NCBI GenBank assembly: GCA_016716435.1
Contig: JADJWI010000003.1
Span: 1,116,001 to 1,180,000, forward strand
DNA: 64,000 nucleotides
Source: Acidobacteriota bacterium
GTDB lineage: Bacteria; Acidobacteriota; Blastocatellia; Pyrinomonadales; Pyrinomonadaceae
Direction: 5' to 3'
Shown here: piece after piece, positions 9,236 through 17,135 of the stretch
How positions within the stretch are numbered: position 1 is the first letter of the stretch
Layout: the number at the start of each line of letters is the position of its first letter
Made by a program: the position numbers and the translations under genes
The notes under the pieces: generated by a model
Databases searched by the model: none
Told to the model about the DNA's origin: nothing
What the model saw: only the letters and a program-made list of their open reading frames with translations

Positions 9236-9649
9236 TCAGCGATGCGGTGCTGAAAGGACCATCAGCGCAAGCAAGAGAAGAAAATACGGTACGAGGACCG
9301 CGGCACCGGGGTAATCCTTTGCGATCCGCTGGCCGAAGAAGAGTGCAGTAAGCGATGCTGCACCGAGAACGCCCGCGGCGAAAACGACGATAAGAGAACC
9401 GGTCGCGAGGAAATAGACAATGCCAACCGCCGCCGCGAAGCCGGTCGCCAGTTCCATCAGCGTTATCGTGGCGAGCATCATCGGCACCATCCCGGCCAGG
9501 AACGTCTTCGAGAAATGGCCGGTCAGCCACTCAAGATTGCCCTTCCAATCGAAGACCTTGTCGAGCGCCGACTGAATAAAAAGTATCGCGACAAAAGCCG
9601 CCGCGAAAAGGGCAGGGAGATTTCTGACAATGTCGTCGATGCTGATCAT
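9236..9649 (-). CDS. DoxX-like small integral membrane protein
   Basis: 137 aa with about four hydrophobic segments (NLPALFAAAFVAILFIQSAL, MVPMMLATITLMELATGFAA, a central VVFAAGVLGAASLTALFF, and a last VLVPYFLLLLALMVL). The N-terminal LFIQSALDKVFDW and a basic/aromatic spacer match DoxX/DoxD-type membrane proteins. Their roles are poorly defined (respiratory chain or redox-stress associated). It begins 19 bp after the Xaa-Pro aminopeptidase stop, on the same strand, likely as the second gene of that transcript. Confidence 0.6.
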   Translation of the reverse strand: MISIDDIVRNLPALFAAAFVAILFIQSALDKVFDWKGNLEWLTGHFSKTFLAGMVPMMLATITLMELATGFAAAVGIVYFLATGSLIVVFAAGVLGAASLTALFFGQRIAKDYPGAAVLVPYFLLLLALMVLSAPHR

Positions 9650-9663
9650 ACCCGCGTTGAATA

Positions 9664-9692
9664 CGCCCTTACTTACGTGCGGGCTTCCGCAT
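9664..9692 (-). repeat. dispersed 'CCCGCRCGTAAGYAAGGGC' repeat, copy 1 (at pepP 3' end)
   Basis: On the minus strand this reads AAGCCCGCACGTAAGTAAGG and then GCG. The same element recurs at 36528-36551, 39561-39590, 40109-40138 and 47261-47286. Here it supplies the last codons (KPARK) and the TAA stop of the Xaa-Pro aminopeptidase gene. Confidence 0.75.
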
Positions 9693-10982
9693 TAGAGCCT
9701 CGATCTCGTCCGGGTCTTTCGTGACCTTCGACGTCAGGTTGCGGTTGCCGTCGTCGGTTACGAGCACGTCGTCCTCGATGCGGATACCGATGCCGCGATA
9801 CTTCGCCGGAGCGGTCTTGTCATCCGGCGGGACGTAGATGCCGGGCTCGACCGTCAGCACCATTCCCGGAGCGAACGGCCGCGAGTGCTTCGCCTCCTGG
9901 TCGCTGAAATAGCGGCCGGCGTCATGGACATCGAGCCCCAAATAGTGCCCGACGCCGTGCATGTAATATTTAAGGTAAGCCTTCTTCTTTACGAGCTCAG
10001 ACGTCTTGCCCTTAAGCAGCCCAAGCTTGACCATTCCTTCGGTCAGAAGCTCGATCGAATATTCCTGCCGCTTTTTCACGGTGTTGCCGGTTTTGGTAGC
10101 CTCGATGCACTTTAGCTGAACGTCGAGCACGACGTCGTAAACCTCCCTCTGCGCCTGCGTAAACTTGCCGTTGACCGGAAATGTCCGCGTGATGTCCGAG
10201 GCATAGCCCTTATACTGTGCACCGGCGTCGATGAGAATCAGGTCGCCGTCCTTAAGCGGCATATTGTTCTCAACGTAGTGAAGGATGGTCGCGTTGTCGC
10301 CGCCGCCGACGATGGAGTTATAGGCGACGCCGCTCGCGCCTTTGTCCTTCATATAGGCTTCCATCAGAGCCTCGACCTGGCCTTCGTTCATCCCCGGCTT
10401 TACCTTCTTCATCGCCAGGATGTGTGCCTCGGCGGCGATGTCGGCCGAGACCTGCATCAACTCGACCTCCTCGGGCGTTTTGTGGAGCCGCATTTCGCCG
10501 GTGATGATGGTCGGGTCGATGATGGTGTGCGGCGGATATGCCGTCTTGAGCCGGCGGACCCGCTGGCCCGAAAGGTACTGCAAGATCTGTTGGTCGAGAG
10601 CCTTATCGACCGCGAACCGGTAATACAACTTATCGTGGCCATCGAGCAGCTTCGGCAGGTCCGCTGCAAATTTTTCTATCGAGAACGCCCGGTCAGCGCC
10701 GTAATTCTTGACCGCACCCTCAACGCCCTGCCTCCGCCCGTACCAGGTCTCCATCAGCGGATCACGCGGCCTTACGTAAAGCGTGTAAGGCGATTTCTTG
10801 TTCTTCGGGTCGATCACCGCGATCGCGTCCGGCTCCGGAAATCCGGTCAGGTAATAAAAGTCCGGGTCCTGCTGAAACTTGAACTCCGTGTCGTAGCTCC
10901 GCGTAACCTCATGGGCCGCCGGGATGACCGCCACCGAATTTTCTTCCATCTGGTCAATGAACCGCTTTAGTTGCTCTCGCAT
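9669..10982 (-). CDS. pepP: Xaa-Pro aminopeptidase (M24B)
   Basis: 437 aa from the ATG at 10982 (MREQLKRFIDQME). An in-frame extension to 11093 adds 37 residues of unlikely sequence, partly translated from a repeated non-coding motif. The N-terminal creatinase-like domain contains DPDFYYLTGFPEPDA. The catalytic pita-bread domain has the dinuclear metal ligands: DAGAQYKGYASDITRTFP (two Asp), HGVGHYLGLDVHD (His), TVEPGIY (Glu) and GIRIEDDVLVT (Glu). It removes N-terminal residues preceding proline. The last few residues are encoded inside a dispersed repeat, so the natural C-terminus may have been altered. Confidence 0.9.
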   Translation of the reverse strand: MREQLKRFIDQMEENSVAVIPAAHEVTRSYDTEFKFQQDPDFYYLTGFPEPDAIAVIDPKNKKSPYTLYVRPRDPLMETWYGRRQGVEGAVKNYGADRAFSIEKFAADLPKLLDGHDKLYYRFAVDKALDQQILQYLSGQRVRRLKTAYPPHTIIDPTIITGEMRLHKTPEEVELMQVSADIAAEAHILAMKKVKPGMNEGQVEALMEAYMKDKGASGVAYNSIVGGGDNATILHYVENNMPLKDGDLILIDAGAQYKGYASDITRTFPVNGKFTQAQREVYDVVLDVQLKCIEATKTGNTVKKRQEYSIELLTEGMVKLGLLKGKTSELVKKKAYLKYYMHGVGHYLGLDVHDAGRYFSDQEAKHSRPFAPGMVLTVEPGIYVPPDDKTAPAKYRGIGIRIEDDVLVTDDGNRNLTSKVTKDPDEIEALMRKPARK

Positions 10983-11117
10983 ATACCCGAAGTGTAGCCG
11001 AAACGGAAAATAGATTCCAGAGTTGCGAAGTTGCGGGGTTTTGAATCCTGGCTTCAGCCGGCCGTCGTGTATTCCGCATTCGGGTTGTTTCATTTTTTAA
11101 AAGTACTGAGTTCTTCA

Positions 11118-11189
11118 GAAACGGCTGAAAAAGGTGAAACACGTGAAACGGCTGAAACAAGTGAAACAATTGAAACGCGTGAAACGCTT
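11118..11189. repeat. tandem array of eight 9-bp units, GAAACNNNT
   Basis: Eight consecutive 9-nt units starting GAAAC (one GAAAA) and ending in T, with a variable trinucleotide between (for example GAAACACGT, GAAACGGCT, GAAACAAGT). The unit length is a multiple of three, so all frames stay open through it. No credible protein is encoded. It is not CRISPR: there are no spacers of the usual size. Confidence 0.85.
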
Positions 11190-11607
11190 GGCAGAGGCGG
11201 CGGCCGGGCGCTCCAAAGCCCGCGAGGTCCGCCCGCGGTGCCGGATAATTGCCCCGGATGCCTTTGATCTTATCGCCGCCGCCCATAACACCCTTGCCCT
11301 GAATGCCTGTAATATCGTATCGAATGCCTGTATGGGTATCGGGTTCGATACACATATCCGAGCCGCAGCACTCGCCGGCTCGCTGCCGCCAACCGCCAAA
11401 CCCCAACCTGTGCCCGACACTCCATACCAAAACAAACGTAGCATAAACACAACATACGAGTCAATATACATCTTCTCGACGATCGAGGCTCTCTGACTCT
11501 CACGGATGTCTCGTTCGCTGCAAGGTAGGACAAAGGCGACCGCGGTTTCGAAAATCAAAACAACCCTGCCGTTCGTACGGGAACCGCTTTACAATACTCC
11601 GGTCGAG
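11190..11607. other. gene-free stretch between pepP and the peroxidase gene
   Basis: No gene is recognised here. Open frames on both strands lack family motifs and a ribosome site, and some of them begin inside the GAAAC array. Composition becomes more AT-rich towards the right. The IS3-type remnant follows directly, suggesting that the whole gap is old insertion debris. Confidence 0.5.
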
Positions 11608-11721
11608 CCTCGCAACGGCAGCTTTCGCGACGAATGCCCAAACGCCGACCGGTTCTCGCCAATCGAAGATGCGGGCGAGACGTTCCGGGCATTCAATGCT
11701 GATTACAGCGGCCCGACGCCG
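11608..11721 (+). pseudogene. C-terminal remnant of an IS3-family transposase (orfB)
   Basis: The translated segment RNGSFRDECPNADRFSPIED, followed by a helix ending FRAFNADYSGPTP, closely resembles the end of IS3-group DDE transposases (typically NG-x-FRDECLN...WF-x-SLEDAR...W-x-x-DYN-x-x-RPH). The final Arg-Pro-His stretch has decayed and the catalytic core upstream is absent. No terminal inverted repeats were found. I call it a decayed fragment; recognition is from motif memory only. Confidence 0.5.
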
Positions 11722-11920
11722 ATTGACGCAATTCAAAACAACCAAGAGTCCCGTGAGCCTCTAGCTTTGATCGGTAACAAGAAACGGGGGTAGCACGGGC
11801 CGACGTGAGCAACTCGATGTCAGGAATTTTGCGAAGGCTTAGACCAAATACGATCAGAATACGTCAAAACGAGGAAAATAACCGAATCGACTCCGAAGTT
11901 GATACAGGAACAATTATTAA

Positions 11921-14779
11921 ATGCAGCGAAAATACAATATTAATCGCATATTAAGATTGATCGCGATTGGCGTATTCGTAGTTCCAATTTTTGCCTTAAT
12001 TCAAGATTCTCTACTTAGTTCTAAAACGGCCGGGCAAAGTGGAGGACCCCCATTGTCCGTCCCAACAAGCGTTACCGCAACCAATGGCGATTATATAAAT
12101 AAAGTCGGAATCAACTGGGACACGATCCGCGGGGCAACTCAATACCGCGTCTATCGAAACTTGATAAACGATCCGTTGACCGCGACCGAATTAGGCACTA
12201 CGGAGGCCAGCTTTTTCTTTGACACGTCTGCGCCGATAAATCAGACCTTGTTTTATTGGGTGCGAGCAGAAAACATCTCCGCTGCAAGCGAATTGAGCGA
12301 GTCCGCTCAAGGATTGCGGCGACTGGGGACGGCCAACGGCCCACGTCTTCCACTAGAGCCGCCGCCAACCCCGACGGGAAATCCGATCACCGCAACGAAG
12401 ATAAGTCTCGGCAAAGCGCTTTTTTGGGAAGAACAACTTTCATCAACTAAGACCGTTTCTTGTGGAACCTGTCACATCAATCGGGTCGGCGGCTCTGATC
12501 CTAATTCAGTGATCTCGAATCTTGAGTCAACAAATCCAGGACCTGACGCTACGTTCGGAACGGGAGATGACATTACTGGGTCTCCCGGTGTTCCCGCGAG
12601 CTTATCAGGCGGGGACTATCAATGGAACCCGAATTTCGGACTGAACAAGCAAGTAACAACTCGAAAGGCGAATGCGACCGTAAATGCCGCGTATGCTCCA
12701 CTACTTTTCTGGGACGGCCGGGCATCGAATGTTTTTAGAGACCCAGTTACGGACTCCGTTCTTTTAGCTGCTGGAGCTGCTCTTGAATCACAGGCCGCGG
12801 GCCCTCCGCTTTCGGATGTCGAGATGGCGCATTCTGGACGAGACTGGAATCAGGCCGCCGCGCAAATCGCGAACGCTAAACCGCTTGCATTGGTGCCGAG
12901 CATGCCGGCGGCACTTGCGACCTGGATAAACGGTAGATCCTATCCGGAGCTTTTTGAAGAGGCATTTGGTACGCCTGAGGTGACCCCGGCACGCATAGCG
13001 ATGGCATTGGCAACGTACCAGCGCGTCCTTTACTCAGATCGAGCACCGGTTGACCGATTGTTCAGCGGTCAGAATACGCTGACAGTTCAGGAGCAGCGAG
13101 GGCTTAACGTATTCAACGGAGCTAACTGCAATGCATGCCACGGCGGAGGGCGATTCACCAACGATGCATTCATATATATTGGCGTTCGCCCGGTTCTGGA
13201 CGACCTCGGCCGTTTTGCGCAGACAAGCCAAAATGTTGATCGCGGTGCATTTCGGGTTCCGAGTCTTAGAAATGTTGAACTTAGGGCCCCATACATGCAC
13301 AACGGTCGGTTCGGAACGCTTGAGGAGGTAGTTGCGTTTTACAACCGTGGCGGCGATTTTAATGCACCGAATAAGGCCCCGGCGATGGTGCCCCAAGGGT
13401 TAACCGCTCAACAGCAAGCTGACCTCGTCGCTTTTCTTAAGCGACCTTTGACCGATGAGCGGGTTGCCAACGAGACAGGCGTTTTCGACCGTCCGGTTCT
13501 TTATTCGGAATCAAACCGCGTTCCGGTGGTTGCGGGAACGGGTCGAGCCGGTGCGGGAGGGACAGTTCCGAAGGTGATTGCGATCGAGCCGCCGCTTGTA
13601 GGCAATCCCAGCTTCACAGTGGCTGTAGCCAATACCGTACCCGGTGCTCAGGCAGTCCTCGTCATTGGGGAGGACGATCCAGGCGTCGGCACGTCTATTC
13701 CTGCGATCGGGTCGTTCGCGAGAGAAACTACCACAACTAACAGCAGCGGTACGGGAATCGGGTACGGCTCCGTAAGCATTGCCATCCCCGATAATGCCAA
13801 CCTGATCGGACGAGTATTCTTCGGGCGATGGTACATTGCCGACCCGCTCGCCGTAAACGGTTTTTCGGTATCTCAGGTTTTTCAGTTCAAAATCTTTGGT
13901 GAGTCGGCAAACACCTCCTCATCTGAAGCGATCTTTGATTTTGACGGCGATGGGAAGACGGATATTTCGGTGTTTCGGCCGGTTGGTGGAAGTGGATCGG
14001 AGTGGTGGTATTTGAGGTCTTCGGATGGTGGGAACCGGGCGTTCGCCTTTGGCAAGGCGACTGACACGATCGTGCCCGCAGACTTTACCGGTGATGGAAA
14101 GACGGATCTTGCTTTCTGGCGGCCGGCGTCGGGCGAGTGGTTTGTCTTGAGGAGCGAGGATTCGACGTTCTTCGCGTTCCCGTTCGGAGCGGCGGGCGAT
14201 GTGCCTTCGCCGGCGGATTTTGACGGCGACGGGAGGTCGGACGCAACGGTGTATCGGCCTTCGACGAACACTTGGTTCACGCTCCGTTCTTCGGACGGGC
14301 AGGTGGCGGCGACGCCGTTCGGCACCGCGGACGACAAGCCTGTTCCGGCGGATTACGACGGCGACGGGAAAGCTGATGTTGCGATCTTCCGTCCAACGGG
14401 CGGCTCCGGCGGCGGCGAGTGGTGGTATCTGAGATCGAGCGACGGAGCCAATCGCGCTTTCGCGTTCGGGTCGGCGACTGATCTTACCTTGCCGGGCGAT
14501 TACACCGGCGACGGCAAGGCCGACCTGGCATATTTCAGGCCATCGACCGGCGAGTGGTACGTGCTTCGCAGCGAGGACTCGAGCTTCTATGCGTTCCCGT
14601 GGGGAACCAGTGGCGACCTTCCGGCACCGGGCGATTACGATGGCGACGGCAAGATCGACGCAGCGGTCTTTCGGCCGTCGAACTCGAACTGGTTCGCGTT
14701 GAGATCAACGGCCGGCCCGCTTATCTTGCAATTCGGCACGACCGGCGACCGCCCGCTGCCGAATGCGTTCGTGAGATAA
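11921..14779 (+). CDS. di-haem cytochrome c peroxidase fused to FG-GAP/VCBS propeller
   Basis: 952 aa, secreted. A membrane/signal segment (residues 10-27) is followed by a fibronectin-type III-like domain (about 45-130). The peroxidase (MauG/CcpA) domain has two haem c motifs, CGTCH (181-185) and CNACH (403-407), and the typical PYMHNGRFGTLEEVVAFY. From residue 673 six blades with DxDGDGKxD calcium-binding loops form a C-terminal propeller ending NAFVR. The family reduces H2O2 or oxidises a protein or metabolite in the periplasm. The first half is clearly more AT-rich than the GC-rich blades, consistent with a chimeric origin. The last 280 residues are nearly the same as those of the protease at 44384-46900. 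Confidence 0.87.
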   Translation: MQRKYNINRILRLIAIGVFVVPIFALIQDSLLSSKTAGQSGGPPLSVPTSVTATNGDYINKVGINWDTIRGATQYRVYRNLINDPLTATELGTTEASFFFDTSAPINQTLFYWVRAENISAASELSESAQGLRRLGTANGPRLPLEPPPTPTGNPITATKISLGKALFWEEQLSSTKTVSCGTCHINRVGGSDPNSVISNLESTNPGPDATFGTGDDITGSPGVPASLSGGDYQWNPNFGLNKQVTTRKANATVNAAYAPLLFWDGRASNVFRDPVTDSVLLAAGAALESQAAGPPLSDVEMAHSGRDWNQAAAQIANAKPLALVPSMPAALATWINGRSYPELFEEAFGTPEVTPARIAMALATYQRVLYSDRAPVDRLFSGQNTLTVQEQRGLNVFNGANCNACHGGGRFTNDAFIYIGVRPVLDDLGRFAQTSQNVDRGAFRVPSLRNVELRAPYMHNGRFGTLEEVVAFYNRGGDFNAPNKAPAMVPQGLTAQQQADLVAFLKRPLTDERVANETGVFDRPVLYSESNRVPVVAGTGRAGAGGTVPKVIAIEPPLVGNPSFTVAVANTVPGAQAVLVIGEDDPGVGTSIPAIGSFARETTTTNSSGTGIGYGSVSIAIPDNANLIGRVFFGRWYIADPLAVNGFSVSQVFQFKIFGESANTSSSEAIFDFDGDGKTDISVFRPVGGSGSEWWYLRSSDGGNRAFAFGKATDTIVPADFTGDGKTDLAFWRPASGEWFVLRSEDSTFFAFPFGAAGDVPSPADFDGDGRSDATVYRPSTNTWFTLRSSDGQVAATPFGTADDKPVPADYDGDGKADVAIFRPTGGSGGGEWWYLRSSDGANRAFAFGSATDLTLPGDYTGDGKADLAYFRPSTGEWYVLRSEDSSFYAFPWGTSGDLPAPGDYDGDGKIDAAVFRPSNSNWFALRSTAGPLILQFGTTGDRPLPNAFVR

Positions 14780-15096
14780 AGTAGTCAGAAGTCAGAAGTC
14801 AGAAGTCAGAAGCCGGAGACGTAGGGTGACCGCGTCTCCGGTTTTTGCTTTGAGTGAGGACACAGGCGGAACCCGGTCGGCGACCAGGAGGAGAAAGGAG
14901 AAGGGAGAAAGTAAAGCTTCGGTTTCTTCTTTTCCGCTTTTGTGTTTGATCGGGTCGTTAGTCGGTCGGTTAGGAAAATAGCCAGGGAAAAAGAAAAGAA
15001 GAAAACGAGGGATCTCAGTTTCGGATTCACCATTCACCACTCACCATTCACCATTCCAACAGACACCCTCCCTACAGGTCGGGTTTCTGCCTGTGT
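13937..15096 (+). repeat. large dispersed duplication, copy A (FG-GAP tail plus downstream DNA)
   Basis: Covers the six FG-GAP blades and about 315 bp beyond the stop. It matches 46067-47241 in the same order: blades, AGTCAGAAG motif, terminator hairpin, a purine-rich stretch with GGAGAAAGT-AAGCTTCGGTTTC, a stretch with AAAGAA-GGAAGAAAA, and ACACCCTCCCTAC-GGTCGGGTTTCTGCCTGTG. Some coding stretches are identical over dozens of bases (for example the blade encoding DGDGKIDAAVFRPSNSNWF). Confidence 0.8.
14813..14846 (+). terminator. intrinsic terminator after the peroxidase gene
   Basis: Inverted repeat CCGGAGACG (14813-14821) / CGTCTCCGG (14833-14841) followed directly by TTTTT. It is preceded by four AGTCAGA-type repeats. 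A homologous terminator sits at the same relative place after the protease gene (46925-46964). Confidence 0.85.
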
Positions 15097-15152
15097 GGTT
15101 GAAGGGCGGGGCTCGGGCGTGGCCGGGTCTGCGGGGTGTGTATGAAAAAAAT
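14847..15152. other. gene-free stretch upstream of the acyl-CoA dehydrogenase
   Basis: No gene is recognised. It holds the non-coding half of duplication copy A and a run of CACCATTCAC-type units (about 15028-15056). Its right end abuts the operator and promoter of the acyl-CoA dehydrogenase. Confidence 0.6.
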
Positions 15153-15178
15153 AAAATGAATGAGTGTTCATTCATTTT
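15153..15178. promoter_or_regulatory. FadR(TetR)-like operator, TGAATGA-n4-TCATTCA
   Basis: A perfect 11-bp inverted repeat AAAATGAATGA / TCATTCATTTT with central GTGT. The inner 18 bp (TGAATGAGTGTTCATTCA) resembles the operator of the Bacillus-type FadR regulator (TGAATGA-n4-TCATTCA), which represses beta-oxidation genes until bound by acyl-CoA. It overlaps the -35 region of the acyl-CoA dehydrogenase promoter. No TetR gene is present in this window. Confidence 0.75.
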
Positions 15179-15196
15179 GCGTTTTTGTGTTATACT
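15167..15196 (+). promoter_or_regulatory. predicted promoter of the acyl-CoA dehydrogenase gene
   Basis: A -10 box TATACT at 15191-15196 and a weak -35 TTCATT at 15167-15172, spaced 18 bp. The -35 falls within the right half of the palindromic operator, as expected for repression by steric block. The ribosome site GGAGG is at 15209-15213. Confidence 0.55.
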
Positions 15197-15215
15197 TTTC
15201 GCACTTTTGGAGGTT

Positions 15216-17003
15216 ATGAGCGTGGATACACAAATGGCAAAAGAGTATGTGAAAGGCGGCGAGTTCTTGATCGCGGAGCAGACGACCGCCGAGGTTTTTA
15301 CACCGGAGGATTTTTCCGATGAGCATCGGATGATCGGCGAGACGTGTCGCGAATATATTGACAACGAGGTCGTGCCGAACCTGCCGGCCCTCGAGAATCA
15401 CGCCTGGGAGGTTGCTCGCGACCTGCTGAAAAAGGCGGGCGAGCTCGGCCTTCTCGGGGCAAACATTCCCGAGGAATACGGCGGAATGGAGCTCGACCAG
15501 ACGACCGGAGCGATCATCGCAGAAATGGTCGGCCGCGGCAGCGGTTTTGGCTCGACCTACGGAGCGCAGACCTCGATCGGGCTCTTGCCGATACTTTACT
15601 GGGGCTCGGAAGAGCTGAAGAAAGAATGGATACCGGGCATCATCTCGGGCGAGATCGTTTCGGCGTACTGCCTGACCGAATCGGGCTCGGGCTCGGACGC
15701 TCTCGGGGCCAAGTGCGTCGCAAAGCTTTCCGATGACGGCGAACACTGGATCTTGAACGGCGAGAAGATGTGGATCACCAACGGCGGCTTTGCCGATGTC
15801 TATCTCGTCTTTGCCAAGGTCGATGGCGAGAAGGAAAAGTTTTCGTGCTTCCTCGTGCCGCGGTCGGAAAACTGCCGCCCGGGCAATGAAGAGCACAAGC
15901 TCGGCATCAAGTCGTCCTCAACGACCGCCGTTATTCTCTCCGATGCGAAGATCCCGAAGGGCAACCTGATCGGCGAGGTCGGCGACGGTGCGAAGATCGC
16001 TTTCAACGTGCTCAATGTCGGCCGATTCAAACTCGGAGCTTCGGTAACGGGCGGAGCAAAGCTCGCGATCCACGAATCGGTGCGGTACGCCAACGAACGG
16101 CATCAGTTCAATAAGCCGATCTCTTCGTTTGGTGCGATCAAGCACAAGCTCGCCGAGATGGCGATCCGGACGTGGGTCGCAGAATCGATCACATACCGGA
16201 CGGTCGGGATGATCGATGCTTTGATCGGCGATGGTGCCGATAACGCAAAGAAGCTTCAGTCGATCGAGGAATACGCTGTCGAATCGTCGATCAACAAGGT
16301 GGCTTGTTCCGAGTCGCTCGATTATGTTGTCGATGAGATGGTGCAGATCTACGGCGGGTACGGCTATTCGGCCGATTATCCGGCAGAGAAGGCCTATCGC
16401 GATTCGCGCATCAACCGCATCTTTGAAGGCACGAATGAGATCAACCGGATGCTGATTCCCGGCCAGTTGATGAAGCGAGCGATGAAGGGCAAGATCGGTT
16501 TGCTGCAGGCGGCAAAGGCTCTGCAGGACGAGATACTGAACCCGCAGATGTCGTTTGACGAAGACACAAGCCTGCTCGCGGCGGAAATGAAACTTGCGGC
16601 AAACGCCAAGAAGATCGCCCTGATGGTGCTCGGCACGGCGGCCCAGAAATACATGATGGCTCTCGCCGAACAACAGGAAGTGCTGATCAATTGCGCCGAC
16701 ATCATTATGGACGCCTACCAGATGGAGACGGCGATTCTGCGTGCAAAGAAATACGCTGAAAAGAACGGCGAGGACGCCGCCGGACGCTACATAGACATGG
16801 CAGGCGTCTATTGCAACGACGCCATCCAGCGGATCGAGGCGAAGGCGAAGAACACCATCGCAGCCATCGCCGAGGGCGACGAGGGCCGCACGCTTCTGGT
16901 CGCACTAAAGCGGTTCACTAAGAACAACTCGCCGATCAACACCATTGCCGCCCGCCAGCGGATCGCCGATGTGATGATCGCGGCGAATACTTACACCTAT
17001 TAG
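15216..17003 (+). CDS. acyl-CoA dehydrogenase with C-terminal extension (beta-oxidation)
   Basis: 595 aa from the ATG at 15216. Two in-frame alternatives exist: GTG at 15222, which has the best spacing (8 nt) from GGAGG, and ATG at 15234. The frame upstream of the promoter is not coding. FAD acyl-CoA dehydrogenase signatures: AYCLTESGSGSDALG, WITNGGFADVYLVFAKV, GIKSSSTTAVILSD, and IYGGYGYSADYPAEKAYRD followed by IFEGTNEINR. An extra helical domain of about 170 residues follows the core, as in long-chain (VLCAD/ACAD9-like) enzymes. It catalyses the first oxidation step of fatty acyl-CoA. The FadR-like operator upstream fits this role. Confidence 0.88.
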   Translation: MSVDTQMAKEYVKGGEFLIAEQTTAEVFTPEDFSDEHRMIGETCREYIDNEVVPNLPALENHAWEVARDLLKKAGELGLLGANIPEEYGGMELDQTTGAIIAEMVGRGSGFGSTYGAQTSIGLLPILYWGSEELKKEWIPGIISGEIVSAYCLTESGSGSDALGAKCVAKLSDDGEHWILNGEKMWITNGGFADVYLVFAKVDGEKEKFSCFLVPRSENCRPGNEEHKLGIKSSSTTAVILSDAKIPKGNLIGEVGDGAKIAFNVLNVGRFKLGASVTGGAKLAIHESVRYANERHQFNKPISSFGAIKHKLAEMAIRTWVAESITYRTVGMIDALIGDGADNAKKLQSIEEYAVESSINKVACSESLDYVVDEMVQIYGGYGYSADYPAEKAYRDSRINRIFEGTNEINRMLIPGQLMKRAMKGKIGLLQAAKALQDEILNPQMSFDEDTSLLAAEMKLAANAKKIALMVLGTAAQKYMMALAEQQEVLINCADIIMDAYQMETAILRAKKYAEKNGEDAAGRYIDMAGVYCNDAIQRIEAKAKNTIAAIAEGDEGRTLLVALKRFTKNNSPINTIAARQRIADVMIAANTYTY

Positions 17004-17028
17004 GTTCGTCTGAACCGTTCGGAGACTT

Positions 17029-17078
17029 AAAAAGCGTCCCCGGCTATCGAGCGTATGCTCAATAGCCCGGGACTTTTT
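17029..17078 (+). terminator. terminator after the acyl-CoA dehydrogenase
   Basis: AAAAAGCGTCCCCGGCTAT at 17029-17047 pairs imperfectly with ATAGCCCGGGACTTTTT ending at 17077, with an internal GAGC-GTAT-GCTC tip. The T-run is on the right. Confidence 0.75.
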
Positions 17079-17135
17079 GATCGCAAATGCGCCGAAAAAT
17101 TTTGCCATGGGTGACAAGTCCGATAGACTCAAAGT

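Noticed and set aside
11118..11189. CRISPR-like array
   Set aside because: Units are only 9 bp with 3 variable bases; there are no spacers of 25-40 bp and no cas genes.
10954..11430. 158-codon minus-strand frame upstream of pepP
   Set aside because: It overlaps the pepP start, is partly built from the GAAAC array (repeating FHxFQ-type residues), and has no known motif.
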